Assembly (NCBI GenBank): GCA_016929335.1
Contig: JAFGIY010000216.1
Span: 1-64,000, forward strand
DNA: 64,000 nt
Direction: 5' to 3'
Origin: Acidobacteriota bacterium
GTDB lineage: Bacteria; Acidobacteriota; UBA6911
Below are positions 31,696-41,392 of this stretch, piece after piece; within the stretch, counting starts at the first letter, position 1; each line of letters begins with the position of its first letter. The notes below the pieces were generated by a model. The model saw only the letters and a program-made list of their open reading frames with translations. It was not told the origin of the DNA and searched no databases. The translations under genes were made by a program, and so were the position numbers.

Positions 31696-34143
31696 ATGGC
31701 AGATAAACCGTGGACATGGGGAATTCCCGAAGCCAGCGAAACCATTAAGCAAAATATGAGCCGCCAGGATGCGCCGGAAAGAGTATCCGGGCAGGCCGCC
31801 TATACCCGCGACATCTGCCTCCCGGGCATGCTTTACGCAAAAATCCTGACTTCTCCCTATGCCCATGCAAAAATCATCAGCATGGATACAAGCCAGGCGG
31901 AAGCTCTCGTGGGTGTAAGAGATATTCTGAAGTTCGATGATCCGGATATCTCCAAGGACTACCAGGCCGGCGCAGATATTTCCGGCATGTACAGTATTCC
32001 CACTCTTCCGGGAACAAGCGATTTCTATCAGCATCCCATGGGCGTCGTGGTGGTTGCCGACAGCGAAGAAATCTGCGACGAGGCACTCAGACTGATCAAA
32101 ATTCAGTGGGAAGAACATCCCTTCATTCTTGAAATGGAAGACGCCGCCAAACCGGATGCGGCAAAAATCATGACAGAAGTAAGGCGAATGAATTTCATGA
32201 ATTTCGGCGGCACAGCCAGGCAGACCGGTCCCAATATCATTATGACGGAATCAAGGGAGATCGGCAGCATTGAGAAGGGATTTGCAGAAGCGGACAAGCT
32301 GATTGAATACTCCATAAAAAGAGGCACAAACTCGCCGGCCGGCGTTGAAGCGATGGCCTGCGTCGCTCAATGGCGGGGCGATTTCCTAGACCTGTGGGTG
32401 CATCATCAATCCAATCCTCAAAGCAACCTCAGTTCCAACGGAATGATGGGCATGCCGCCATTCGGAGGCGGCAGTCAGCAGCCTTCTCCTTTTACGCACT
32501 GGTCTAAAATAAAAGTTGTTTTCCCCTATCAGGGTTCCTGGTTTGGAGGATTGGCATGGCTTGCCTACTCCACCTCCTTTGTCCGCCTCGCTGCAATCCT
32601 GGCCAAACGGGCGGTCAATAAACCGGTGAAATTGCTGTATGACGAAGGCAATTTTTATTGCGGCGGAGATGAAGCCGGAACCTACCAATGCAAAGTCGGA
32701 GCGAAAAAGGACGGAACCATAACCGCTTTTCACTGGCACATGATTGGAGCAAGAAATCCCGCTGTTGATAAGACTTATGAATGCACAAAAATACCCAACA
32801 TCCGCGGGACGCAGGTGTGGCCGTTTTCCAACAAAGGATTTCTCGAGTGCTTCAGGCATGGCGCTGCATGTTGCGTTCCCCACAACGTCATGTTCGATCT
32901 GGTAGCCGCCGAATTCGGGCTCGATCCTACGGAAGTTGCGATGAAAAACGACGGATGCCAGGGCCACGACTGGGAATGGATTACCCAATATCAGAAGGAA
33001 AATGGATTCCCTCAGCGGCACAGCCTCAAGGAAATCATCGAAATCGGCAAGAAAGCAATCGACTGGGACAGGAAATGGCATGCGCCGGGCTCAAGGAAAC
33101 TGGCCAACGGAAAGATGCACGGCATGGGATTCACCTCGATTAATGAATGGCATTGGGGCGCCGGAGCGATGTCGTTCGTCTCCAATTCCTACGCATGCCT
33201 GATGCTTCAGGACGGGAAAGTTACAATCATAGGGACGCGATGCGATATGGGCGTCGATACCGAGTCGGCATACCGCCATTGTGTGGCGGCCGAACTGGGC
33301 ATGAAATACGAGGATGTTCTGCTTCAGGAACGAACATCCGACAACAGCGCCTATAGCCTGGCCCAGCCCGCCGGCTCCAGCGGGACAGTGAACGCCACCC
33401 CGCAACTGGTGCACGCCGCGCGGGAGCTCAAGCAGAAAATCCTTGAGCGCGCCGCGACGCCTTCCCCGGGATTCATGTTCGCCATGAACGAATCTTCACG
33501 CCCTGCCTCAAACAAAAAGCCGGAAGACTTCGACATCAGGGACAGCATGGTTTTCGAAAAAGCCAATCCCGACAGGAAAAGGCCCGTGAGCCAGATCGCC
33601 GGCGGATTCATGAGCACGAACCCCATCATCGTTCACCCCGAGGTCAATACGCCCATATCAATGATGTCAAGCGGCATGATGATGCAGCGGAATTATGTAA
33701 TGGGCAGACAGGCGCATTTTATCGAGGCGGAAGTGGACGCGGAAACCGGCATGGTGCAGGTTACAAATGTAGTCTGCGTCAATGATGTCGGACACATTTT
33801 CAACCGCCAGGGCGCCGAAGCCCAGCAATACGGCGGCGCGGTTATGGGAATGGCCAAAAGCGCTACAGAGGAAAAAGTCTACTGCCCACGGACCGGTGTC
33901 GGTCTTAATTTCGACCATGTCAACTACCACCTCGGCACAATGAACGATTATCCGGAAGTCCAGTGCTTTCTCCATGAGAGCCATACCGGATACGGCACCT
34001 ACGGATCCTTCGGTATCGGAGAAAACATCGGCGCCAGCATGGCCGCCATTACTTCTTCGGCAATCCACAACGCTACAGGAAAATATATTTTGGACTACCC
34101 GATCACTCCGGATAAGGTTCTCAAAGCCCTCGGAAGCATATAG
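31696..34143 (+). CDS. Molybdopterin-binding subunit of xanthine dehydrogenase family (orphan, divergent)
   Basis: An 815-residue protein with the two-part layout of molybdenum hydroxylase large subunits. The aldehyde oxidase a/b hammerhead domain is at about 15-130, with RVSGQAAYTRDICLPGMLYAKI. The cofactor domain has GAACCVPHNV in the place of the substrate-binding loop and ends with FGIGENIGASM, whose Glu is the catalytic base. The usual glycine motif that contacts the cofactor is changed to GSWFGG, and the REE-type segment after it is DEG. No [2Fe-2S] or FAD subunit lies nearby. It may act with distant partners on an unusual substrate; the reaction cannot be predicted. Confidence 0.8.
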   Translation: MADKPWTWGIPEASETIKQNMSRQDAPERVSGQAAYTRDICLPGMLYAKILTSPYAHAKIISMDTSQAEALVGVRDILKFDDPDISKDYQAGADISGMYSIPTLPGTSDFYQHPMGVVVVADSEEICDEALRLIKIQWEEHPFILEMEDAAKPDAAKIMTEVRRMNFMNFGGTARQTGPNIIMTESREIGSIEKGFAEADKLIEYSIKRGTNSPAGVEAMACVAQWRGDFLDLWVHHQSNPQSNLSSNGMMGMPPFGGGSQQPSPFTHWSKIKVVFPYQGSWFGGLAWLAYSTSFVRLAAILAKRAVNKPVKLLYDEGNFYCGGDEAGTYQCKVGAKKDGTITAFHWHMIGARNPAVDKTYECTKIPNIRGTQVWPFSNKGFLECFRHGAACCVPHNVMFDLVAAEFGLDPTEVAMKNDGCQGHDWEWITQYQKENGFPQRHSLKEIIEIGKKAIDWDRKWHAPGSRKLANGKMHGMGFTSINEWHWGAGAMSFVSNSYACLMLQDGKVTIIGTRCDMGVDTESAYRHCVAAELGMKYEDVLLQERTSDNSAYSLAQPAGSSGTVNATPQLVHAARELKQKILERAATPSPGFMFAMNESSRPASNKKPEDFDIRDSMVFEKANPDRKRPVSQIAGGFMSTNPIIVHPEVNTPISMMSSGMMMQRNYVMGRQAHFIEAEVDAETGMVQVTNVVCVNDVGHIFNRQGAEAQQYGGAVMGMAKSATEEKVYCPRTGVGLNFDHVNYHLGTMNDYPEVQCFLHESHTGYGTYGSFGIGENIGASMAAITSSAIHNATGKYILDYPITPDKVLKALGSI

Positions 34144-34281
34144 AAAAGACAGCCGTCATCTGTCAACGGTCAGATTTCAGCATTAATCGCCGATATTATT
34201 CTGCTGCTCTCCTCCCTCTGGCTCTGTCCGGAAATAAGATATATGATTATCCGCAACGGATTCATTACAAGGAGGCGGGAT

Positions 34282-34695
34282 ATGGCTCAGAAGATTCGTA
34301 AGGTCGATTATTTCTATATTGAAGCGGCAAACAAGCCGGGCGTAGGCCTGGGATTGCTCGGCGCTCTGCGCGATGCGGACATAAACCTGCTGGCCTTTTC
34401 GGGATTTCCATCCGGCTCCAGAGCCCAGATTGATTTCGTTCCTGAGAATACTGCGGCTTTCAAGGCGGCGGCGAAAAAAGCGGGCTTTAAGCTGAGTGCG
34501 AAGAAAACCGGCTTCCTGATTGAGGGAGAAGACCGCATAGGCGCGCTGGTCAATGTTATGGAGAAGCTGGCTGCAGCCCGCATCAATATTACCGCAATCG
34601 ACGCCGTGACTGCCGGCAAGGGCCGCTATGGCGCGATATTCTGGGTAAAGGCTCCCGACATCGGCAGAGCGGCGAAAATTTTGCGGGTGAGTTAG
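34282..34695 (+). CDS. Tandem ACT-domain protein
   Basis: A 137-residue protein from the ATG at 34282 with AAGGAGG upstream. Two ACT modules are visible: FYIEAANKPGVGLGLLGALR (first) and LIEGEDRIGALVNVMEKLAAA (second), each with the G-x-L turn that binds amino-acid ligands. No catalytic domain is attached, so it is a free-standing sensor or regulator, probably of amino-acid metabolism. It lies 138 bases after the molybdenum enzyme gene and may share its transcript. Confidence 0.75.
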   Translation: MAQKIRKVDYFYIEAANKPGVGLGLLGALRDADINLLAFSGFPSGSRAQIDFVPENTAAFKAAAKKAGFKLSAKKTGFLIEGEDRIGALVNVMEKLAAARINITAIDAVTAGKGRYGAIFWVKAPDIGRAAKILRVS

Positions 34696-34868
34696 TCTCC
34701 AAAAGCTCTCAGCGATCGGTTGTCGGCATGCATCGGTTTGCGATAGATATCCGGTATTCGTGCCATGACTTCAGAACGCAACCAGGGGAGATACTGCGCT
34801 AAGCGGCTGTCACAGGGGATGTCCTTTAGCACATCCTTTCCCGAAGTGAAATATTTTGGATGTGTGTT

Positions 34869-35351
34869 TCAATCATCGGGCAGATTCTTTATAGCGGCGG
34901 CGGCAAGCCGGATCCGCTCTTGCGTTGCATAGCGTAAATCGCGGGTGAGTTGATCGACAACAAGACCTATTAAAAATATCCGGCTTCGGTTTTCGGGATA
35001 AAGCTGCCGGAACAGCTTGACCGCCAGCATCGGCGACATCTGATGAACGCTTGAAGATGCTTCGGACCAGTGCAGAAATTCCTTCTCCCGGAGCGCCACG
35101 ATCCGGCCTGGCTGTCCGAGCTTGTTGTCAGGATCGAGGATTGCATCGATCAACAAAATAAGATCGTATTCCGCAAATTCCTCCAGATGGTTCAGCAGGT
35201 CGGTGTGCGCATCAACAAGGGCAACGTCCGGCATAGATTCCATGCCTTCGTGACGGAGGAAATCCAGAACTCCGGCGCCAAAGCCATCGTCTCCGCTAAG
35301 AGGATTTCCCAGCCCCAGGATCAGCGTTTTGGGACTGCCGGTCTGCCTCAT
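34869..35351 (-). CDS. Hydrogenase maturation endopeptidase
   Basis: A 160-residue protein of the HyaD/HybD/HycI peptidase family. It has the N-terminal GLGNPLSGDDGFG (residues 13-25), whose acidic residue binds the nickel of the immature large subunit, and VDAHTDLL (about 46-53) with a second metal ligand. It removes the C-terminal tail of the large subunit after nickel insertion. Here the target is the product of hydA two genes upstream, which ends in a short tail after DPCISCSVH. Its start lies 56 bases inside the end of the sensor-kinase gene, so it is the last gene of the hydrogenase operon. Confidence 0.88.
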   Translation of the reverse strand: MRQTGSPKTLILGLGNPLSGDDGFGAGVLDFLRHEGMESMPDVALVDAHTDLLNHLEEFAEYDLILLIDAILDPDNKLGQPGRIVALREKEFLHWSEASSSVHQMSPMLAVKLFRQLYPENRSRIFLIGLVVDQLTRDLRYATQERIRLAAAAIKNLPDD

Positions 35352-37356
35352 CTGGTTCCTCCTCTTCTATGGCCATCGGCAGGCGGATAGTAAAGATTGT
35401 TCCCTTAGGGGAGGTTTCGACCTCCATTTTGCCGCCGGCGCGTGTCACAATGCCGTGCACAATCGCCAAACCCAGCCCCGTCCCCTTCCCGACTTTTTTG
35501 GTGGTGAAAAACGGCTCGAAAATGAAAGGAAGCGCATCGTCCGGAATTCCTTTGCCGGTGTCTTTGATGCGGATCAGGATTTCCTGTGTTTGGGGCGATT
35601 GGCTGGTTTCGATGGTCAGGCTGCCGTTTTCCTCCATTGCGTCGACGGCATTGATGACGATATTGACGATCACCTGCTGCAGTTCTCCCGCATCGATGAA
35701 AACGCGAGGCAGTTCCGCATCAAAATTGCGCACAGTCCGGATGTTCTGGAAAATAGCCTGATTTTCGAGCAGCAGAAGAGTCTTGTCCACGATGGAGTTG
35801 ACTTCGGTAATAGAGGGAGCAGCGCCGGACTGGCGCGCAAAGCCGAGCAATCCCTTGACCGTCTCCCTGCAGCGCAGCGTCTGCTTGACGATGACTTCAA
35901 GGCTCTCTTTCAGAGGATGGTCATCATCGCAATCTTCGAGCGCCAGCATGCTGAAAGTCAGGATGCCGGCCAGGGGATTATTGATTTCATGTGCCACGCC
36001 TGCCGCCAGACGGCCGATGGACGCCAGCTTTTCCGACTGAGCCATTTGGATCTGAACAGCAACCAGCTCCTCGGTCCGCTTATCGACTTTTTCTTCGAGA
36101 GTACGTCCCCACTCTTCCAGCTCCAGTTTCATGGTCTTGATGCTGGCAAGCATTTTATTAAAAGAATCAGCCAGAATGCCAATTTCGTCGTTGGATGTTA
36201 TTGTGACCTTTTGATCCAGATTCCCCGCTGCGATGCGGTTGGTTGCTTTCACCATTTCCTCAAGGGGGTAAATCATGCTGCGCGTGATGAAATAGGTAAT
36301 GACCAGAACAACAAGAATTCCGATTCCGGCGACCAGTAGGAACGTCATCATCATGGACGTCCGGACGTCGAGAAAAGGATTCTCCGGGATTCCCACACCC
36401 AGGATCCCCACGATCTGCCCTTGATGATCGCGGATAGGTTTGCCGGCTGTCAGATGCCAGCTGCCCGAAACAAAGGAACGGGTATAAAAGGATTTGCCTT
36501 CCAATGAAACAGCGCGATAAATGTCGGCAGGCGCGTGACCTCCCGCCAGACGTTCTCCCGAAGCGCCTCTGACATTCGTTGCAATCCGAACATTCCTTAA
36601 AAAAATCGTCGTAATTCCCGCAGTGCCTTTCCCCTCCTGTTTCGCACCGAAGACGAAGTCGTTGATCTGTTCAATCAGTTCTTCGTCTCGATTGAGAAGA
36701 ATGCCTCCATATAGCACACCCACGGAACGGTTGCCGGCAATTACCGGCGCAGCCGCAACAAGAACCATGCCCTGGCTGATTCTGTCGCCCTCCGCCGCCG
36801 TTTGAGAACCATCCGCAAGAATCGGGATATCGGCTCTTTCAGCCAGAGCGGGGTCTTCCTGCATGAGCACATCCCGACTGAGCAGACTAGTACTCGCCAC
36901 GACTTTTCCGGACATCGCCTGTCTAACGAAATACGAAATGGGTTGAGGAATTTCATCCGGTTGACGCGCGCTCGGCTCCAATGCGCGGACAATGCGCCGG
37001 TCCCGAGCGCTGACGTAGGCAAGGAACTGGAGACGATTTTTGTCTCGAAGCTGTGAAAGAACGAGCGGGAGGGTTCCCTCTTTGCCGGGAGTCAGAGCAG
37101 AGGCAAGCTGTGCCGTTTCAGCGGCCCCGGTTACAGATTTTCGAACGTTATCCAGCCGCGCCGCATAAACCATTTCCGCCACGTTCAGTCCATGGCGAAC
37201 CTGCTTGAGCGCTTCGTTAAGCATCGATCTGGTGATGATTTTGGAACCGAGGAAAGTCGAAATGGCGGTACCGCAAATTACAATCAGCACGAAGCTGATG
37301 GTAACTTTGGCGCGCAGTGAAATATCACTAAGACGGCTGATCATTGTATTAAGCAT
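35296..37356 (-). CDS. Membrane sensor histidine kinase with double-Cache domain
   Basis: A 686-residue kinase. A transmembrane helix (about 16-37) precedes an extracytoplasmic dCache-like sensor to about 325 (AGKPIRDHQGQIVGILGVGIPE near its end), then a second transmembrane helix. HAMP (about 350-402), a coiled coil, HisKA with phospho-accepting His in AAGVAHEINNPLAGIL (about 455), and HATPase with NVIVNAVDA, DTGKGIP and GKGTGLGLAIV follow. It should autophosphorylate in answer to a periplasmic ligand. It lies between hydA and the maturation protease (overlapping the latter), so it probably regulates hydrogenase with the response regulators at the head of the operon. Confidence 0.9.
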   Translation of the reverse strand: MLNTMISRLSDISLRAKVTISFVLIVICGTAISTFLGSKIITRSMLNEALKQVRHGLNVAEMVYAARLDNVRKSVTGAAETAQLASALTPGKEGTLPLVLSQLRDKNRLQFLAYVSARDRRIVRALEPSARQPDEIPQPISYFVRQAMSGKVVASTSLLSRDVLMQEDPALAERADIPILADGSQTAAEGDRISQGMVLVAAAPVIAGNRSVGVLYGGILLNRDEELIEQINDFVFGAKQEGKGTAGITTIFLRNVRIATNVRGASGERLAGGHAPADIYRAVSLEGKSFYTRSFVSGSWHLTAGKPIRDHQGQIVGILGVGIPENPFLDVRTSMMMTFLLVAGIGILVVLVITYFITRSMIYPLEEMVKATNRIAAGNLDQKVTITSNDEIGILADSFNKMLASIKTMKLELEEWGRTLEEKVDKRTEELVAVQIQMAQSEKLASIGRLAAGVAHEINNPLAGILTFSMLALEDCDDDHPLKESLEVIVKQTLRCRETVKGLLGFARQSGAAPSITEVNSIVDKTLLLLENQAIFQNIRTVRNFDAELPRVFIDAGELQQVIVNIVINAVDAMEENGSLTIETSQSPQTQEILIRIKDTGKGIPDDALPFIFEPFFTTKKVGKGTGLGLAIVHGIVTRAGGKMEVETSPKGTIFTIRLPMAIEEEEPDEADRQSQNADPGAGKSS

Positions 37357-37433
37357 GCCGTAAACCGGGCGGATCTTGCAGCATTGAATGCAATTTCCGC
37401 CCGATATGGAAAAGGCAGCTCTGAGCCGGCTTG

Positions 37434-38729
37434 CTAAACCCGCGCTACATGCACAGAACAGCTGATGCAGGGATCATAGGCGCGCCCCACCATGGCGAGC
37501 CGTTGCTCGAGCGTGCTGTCCGATGCTCCCGCATCCAATCCCTGCCGCACCGTCGCTCGAAGTTGATCCTCGGCATTGCTGAGATTCTGAGCCGTCGGCG
37601 TGATAACATCCGCGGCCGCGATGCGCCCATTCGCATCAATCTCGTAGGAATAGTAAAGCGTTCCGCGGGGCACCTCTGTTGCCGCCGCGCCGGCACAGGC
37701 ATGAACCTTGTATGGAGCCGGGCTTTCCTGAACAATCCCGGCATCGAGCATCTGATCGAGAAGGCGCAAAGACTCCTCGACCGAAAAGATCATCTCCACC
37801 ACCTGGGCGATGTTATTCATGATAATGTTGGAAGAAGGAGTTGTAAGCCCCAGTTCCTTCCAGGCTTTTCGTGCCAATCCGCCGATCCTGTCGCCGTTGA
37901 TTGTCAGCCTTGCGAGGGCGCCGACCATATAGGACTGGCCTTTGTACCGGCTGTGCTTGGCATGCGAATGCGGCACAATGCTTTCGTTGGTGATTTTCCG
38001 GTAATCGCGGACAGGGATGCGCGTCCTGCCTTTGCCGTCCATAATCTCCACTTCATTCCCGAAGAAGAAGGCTTCATCTTCAGGAATAAGGGCGGCGCAG
38101 TGGATCGGCGCGCTGACGAAATCGGGGATTGGAACGGTGCGCAACACCTCAAGGGCGCTCTCGCAATCACGGAGACCCAGCCGGACCTGGTCCCTGAGGT
38201 GAATAAGCTCGTCGGTCGTAGGAACCCGGCCAAATCCGCCGATAATGTGGTTAATGGGATGAACCGCCCGCCCCCCGACTACTTCCTGAATTAAGTTCCC
38301 CAGCTTTTTCAGGCGCAAGGCTATCTTTACAGCATCCGGTATCACGCCTGCAAGGCTGATAACACTGGAGTGCCCCATGAAATCAGGCAGGTCCAGGACG
38401 AACACATGCAGCGAATGGCTTTCGATGTTGGCGCCCTGAACTGCAAGATCGCGCAGCCTGCGGGTTTGAGGCGTCACCGTGATTCCAAGAGCATTCTCCA
38501 GACAGTGCAAAGAAGTGACGGTATGATTTGTGGAGCAGATGGCGCAAATTCGGGACACGATCTGCGTCACATCCTCGATGGTTCTTCCGCGGACAAGGCC
38601 TTCAAACAGACGGATGCCTTCGAAAATGTTGAAATCGACCTTGCTGATCTCATTCCCGTCGAGAAACACGGTGATGCCGCCGTGCCCTTCCACTCTAGCT
38701 AGATGATCTACTGAAATTTTACGTGTCAT
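37434..38729 (-). CDS. hydA: [NiFe] hydrogenase large subunit, group 3b-like
   Basis: A 431-residue large subunit. The N-terminal nickel-binding motif is RICAICSTNHT (Cys62, Cys65) and the C-terminal one DPCISCSVH (Cys421, Cys424, His427), followed by a four-residue tail VARV that the maturation protease would remove after His427. It carries the NiFe(CN)2CO centre and splits or makes H2. Together with hydB, hydG and hydD it makes the alpha subunit of a cytosolic NAD(P)-linked bidirectional hydrogenase (sulfhydrogenase type). The RBS GGGGATAGG lies just before the ATG. The very short tail is typical of this group. Confidence 0.9.
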   Translation of the reverse strand: MTRKISVDHLARVEGHGGITVFLDGNEISKVDFNIFEGIRLFEGLVRGRTIEDVTQIVSRICAICSTNHTVTSLHCLENALGITVTPQTRRLRDLAVQGANIESHSLHVFVLDLPDFMGHSSVISLAGVIPDAVKIALRLKKLGNLIQEVVGGRAVHPINHIIGGFGRVPTTDELIHLRDQVRLGLRDCESALEVLRTVPIPDFVSAPIHCAALIPEDEAFFFGNEVEIMDGKGRTRIPVRDYRKITNESIVPHSHAKHSRYKGQSYMVGALARLTINGDRIGGLARKAWKELGLTTPSSNIIMNNIAQVVEMIFSVEESLRLLDQMLDAGIVQESPAPYKVHACAGAAATEVPRGTLYYSYEIDANGRIAAADVITPTAQNLSNAEDQLRATVRQGLDAGASDSTLEQRLAMVGRAYDPCISCSVHVARV

Positions 38730-38731
38730 TC

Positions 38732-39493
38732 CTATCCCCTATTCTCCATCTTGTCCATAACCGGTGCGGCGAATGTTCTGAGCTTGCGTTTGATTTCATC
38801 CAAAGTGAATTTCTTCTGTTGGAGGACGTTTTCAAGCGAGCTCATGTTTGCCTCTTCTACGGGGCCGCGGCAACCGACGCAGGCTATATTGTAGCTTGGG
38901 CATCTGGCATCGCACCCGGCTCTTGTAACGGGACCGGCACAAGGCAATCCGCGCAGCAGGAGGCACTCGTTCTCCTTCATCTTGCATTCAACGCAAACAG
39001 GGTATTCAGGCATTACGGGGGCGTCGCCGTTCAGCAAACTGGAGACGACTCGAAGGAATTCGGTTTTTTCAATGGGACAGCCCGGAATACACAGATCTAC
39101 CTTGACGAAATCGGAAAGAGGCCGGTGCGGGCCGATATCCCAGGATCCCGCCGGTCCGTTCATACCGTAGACTTGTTTAATAACCTCAGCTCTTGGAGCC
39201 CGGGCATCCATGGCGGCGACGCCGCCGAAGCATGCGCAGCTTCCGCAGGCGATGAGAAGATCGGTTCGTTCGCGGATTTTCCGGAGCGAAGCTTCTTCCC
39301 TTGCGTTGGCGATCGAGCCTTCCACAAAGGCGATGAGGAGACGGCTTTCCGTGTCATTGACGGAGGAACCGCCCAGGAAGTCCACGATATCGACAGCTCC
39401 GAAGATATCCAGAAGCTCGTCCTCACAATTCAGAATCACGATCTGTTCGCCCCAACAGCCGCTAAATCCGTATATACCAATTTTGGGTTTCAC
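38732..39493 (-). CDS. hydD: [NiFe] hydrogenase small subunit
   Basis: A 253-residue subunit of the 20-kDa NuoB/hydrogenase small subunit fold. Cys ligands for the proximal [4Fe-4S] are in YGFSGCWGEQ (residues 8-17), ACGSCACFGG and CIPGCPIEK; the C-terminal part has more Cys clusters (VCVECKMKENEC, GCDARCPSYNIACVGC) for extra centres. It passes electrons from the NiFe site to the beta and gamma subunits. It sits two bases before hydA and eight after hydG. The length fits HydD of group 3b enzymes. Confidence 0.88.
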   Translation of the reverse strand: MKPKIGIYGFSGCWGEQIVILNCEDELLDIFGAVDIVDFLGGSSVNDTESRLLIAFVEGSIANAREEASLRKIRERTDLLIACGSCACFGGVAAMDARAPRAEVIKQVYGMNGPAGSWDIGPHRPLSDFVKVDLCIPGCPIEKTEFLRVVSSLLNGDAPVMPEYPVCVECKMKENECLLLRGLPCAGPVTRAGCDARCPSYNIACVGCRGPVEEANMSSLENVLQQKKFTLDEIKRKLRTFAAPVMDKMENRG

Positions 39494-39501
39494 AGGTCAC
39501 C

Positions 39502-40371
39502 TCATACAATTTCCGGAAGGTTAATCGCATCCCAGTAGGTAAACACCGGTCCGTGGATGCACGTGTATTTGTAGCCGACACTGCAATGGCCACACTTGCC
39601 CACGCCGCACTTCATACGGCGTTCCAGGCTCATCAGGATACGGTCCTTATGGAAGTTGAGTTTCAGCAGCTCCGCGAGGACAAATTTATAGACAATGGGC
39701 GGACCGACAACGGCAGCGTAGGTCTTGTTAGGATCGAAAGTCATCTTCTTGAAAAGAGACGGAAGCAAACCGACGTTTTGTTTCCATGTCCCCGTAGGAT
39801 CTCTATCCACGGTCAGGAGGCAGTTAAAGTCCTCGACTTCGGCCAGCGACAACAGCTCTTCCCGGAACAGCATTTCCGCCGGGCTGCGCGCGCCGTACAT
39901 CAATGTGACGGTTCCGAATTTTTCCCTGTTATCGAGCGCATACCAGAGAAGCGACCGGAGGGGCGCCATTCCCAAACCTCCTGCAATGATCAGCAAATCG
40001 TTCCCTGCCATTTCTTCCACGGGAAAACCGTTTCCATAAGGCCCGCGAATGCCAACCATGGAATTGGTCGGCAGTCGATACAGAGCAGAGGTCACCCTGC
40101 CTACGCGCCGGACGCAGAGCTCCAGGATTCCTTTTCGCGTCGGAGACGAAGAGATGGAGATCGGCGCTTCTCCGGTCCCAATGATAGAGAGCTCGACAAA
40201 CTGTCCCGGACGATGATCCCATTTCTGTAGAACTGCATCATCTGCGAAGCGCAACTGGAACAGGTAGTTGTCCGGAACCATCCGGTGAATACGGACGATC
40301 CGAGCCAAATGCGGCAAATATGGATTATTTAAATGCTCAGGCGGATGCGGGTGCACTGCTTGCAATTCCAT
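39502..40371 (-). CDS. hydG: Hydrogenase NAD(P)H-ferredoxin reductase subunit
   Basis: A 289-residue flavoprotein from the ATG at 40371, which has GAGGTGA upstream and lies inside the last codons of hydB; a longer start at 40395 is possible. The FAD-binding half has the ferredoxin-reductase R-x-Y/S-x-[ST] type segment APISISSSPT, and the NAD-binding half has IIAGGLGMAPLRSL. Four Cys in RMKCGVGKCGHCSVGYKYTC near the C-terminus bind a [2Fe-2S]. It links the hydrogenase to NAD(P)+/NAD(P)H. It is the gamma subunit in group 3b order B-G-D-A. Confidence 0.88.
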   Translation of the reverse strand: MELQAVHPHPPEHLNNPYLPHLARIVRIHRMVPDNYLFQLRFADDAVLQKWDHRPGQFVELSIIGTGEAPISISSSPTRKGILELCVRRVGRVTSALYRLPTNSMVGIRGPYGNGFPVEEMAGNDLLIIAGGLGMAPLRSLLWYALDNREKFGTVTLMYGARSPAEMLFREELLSLAEVEDFNCLLTVDRDPTGTWKQNVGLLPSLFKKMTFDPNKTYAAVVGPPIVYKFVLAELLKLNFHKDRILMSLERRMKCGVGKCGHCSVGYKYTCIHGPVFTYWDAINLPEIV

Positions 40372-41392
40372 CTCGCTCACCTCGAATAGTTTCAATTACC
40401 GAAATAATGTTGATATCGACCGGGCAGACTTCGACGCACCGGCCACAGCCTACGCAACTGGGGCGGCCGTATTCGGCGACAAAGCCCCGCTGCTTGTGAT
40501 AAAAGCGGTGTTTGACTCTTGAAGCGCGATCTTCCCGGAAATTCTCTCCACCTGCAACCAGCGCATGAGTCCTGAGCAGGCAGGAATCCCATGTGCGAAT
40601 CCTTTTCCCGGTACGCCCCCCTAAATCCACTTCGTCCTTGACATCAAAACAGTAGCAGGTCGGGCAAACCATACTACAGGAACCGCAGGACAGGCAGCGT
40701 TTGCCAAAATCGTCCCAAGCCTTGCTGTGATATTCCATTTCGAGTATTTCAGGCAACCCTTCAAGGTCCAGCTGGACTTTGTAGGATTCGTGGCGATTCT
40801 TGGAACGTCTCTTATATTCGGCGAAATCATCCTGGGTCGGCGTCTGCAGGAGACAGCCGCTCATTACAACGATATCATCACCCCGGCTGGTTCCTACGAG
40901 CACCAGGTATTCATCCCCGATGTCGCTCAGGAAAAGATCGAAACCCTGATCCACAAAATCTGCATTCATGGACCCGGCAGCGTGCTTGTCGTCAGGCACA
41001 AAATCCACTCCGATGATCGTGGTTGCCCGCCTTCGAGCGATATAGTACGGATCCGGATATTTCCCTTGTACAAACACGCGGTCCAGTATGTTCAAGCCGT
41101 AAATGTCATAGGCGTGTACCCCGAACAGGACCATCGGCTTTGAAGCTTCGTTCAGCAGATCCTGGTACCCCTTATTCGGGTCGAAAGTGAATGTCGCTTC
41201 GCATGGAGGCAACAGGAGCTTCTTCGGGGGCAGGATGGTGCGCGTGTAATTCATCTGTACATCCGACCACAGCCCCGGCTTGTCAAAAACAAAGCTATTG
41301 CCGCGCTTAATGGGAGCGTACACTTCGCCAAACGCCGGCAGAACCGAAACAAAGAGATCCAGATTCTTCTTCGCTAATTTCAATATCTTCAT
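40337..41392 (-). CDS. hydB: Hydrogenase iron-sulfur subunit
   Basis: A 351-residue beta subunit. The first 230 residues form the HydB/Shyb-type domain with no Cys ligands (for example LPPCEATFTFDPNKG). The C-terminal part binds two [4Fe-4S] clusters through CLSCGSCSMVCPTCYC (about 232-247) and CVGCGRCVEVCPVD (about 315-328). It links small and reductase subunits electronically. Its ATG overlaps the stop of the receiver protein gene (ATGA), so hydrogenase synthesis is translationally coupled to the regulators upstream. Confidence 0.88.
   Translation of the reverse strand: MKILKLAKKNLDLFVSVLPAFGEVYAPIKRGNSFVFDKPGLWSDVQMNYTRTILPPKKLLLPPCEATFTFDPNKGYQDLLNEASKPMVLFGVHAYDIYGLNILDRVFVQGKYPDPYYIARRRATTIIGVDFVPDDKHAAGSMNADFVDQGFDLFLSDIGDEYLVLVGTSRGDDIVVMSGCLLQTPTQDDFAEYKRRSKNRHESYKVQLDLEGLPEILEMEYHSKAWDDFGKRCLSCGSCSMVCPTCYCFDVKDEVDLGGRTGKRIRTWDSCLLRTHALVAGGENFREDRASRVKHRFYHKQRGFVAEYGRPSCVGCGRCVEVCPVDINIISVIETIRGERDGIASSAPASA

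Noticed and set aside
31567-33629. Long minus-strand frames opposite the molybdenum enzyme
   Set aside because: The plus-strand frame has clear family motifs; the opposite frames have none.
36741-37022. Additional gene opposite the dCache kinase
   Set aside because: The frame overlaps a well-supported kinase domain and has basic, unstructured composition.
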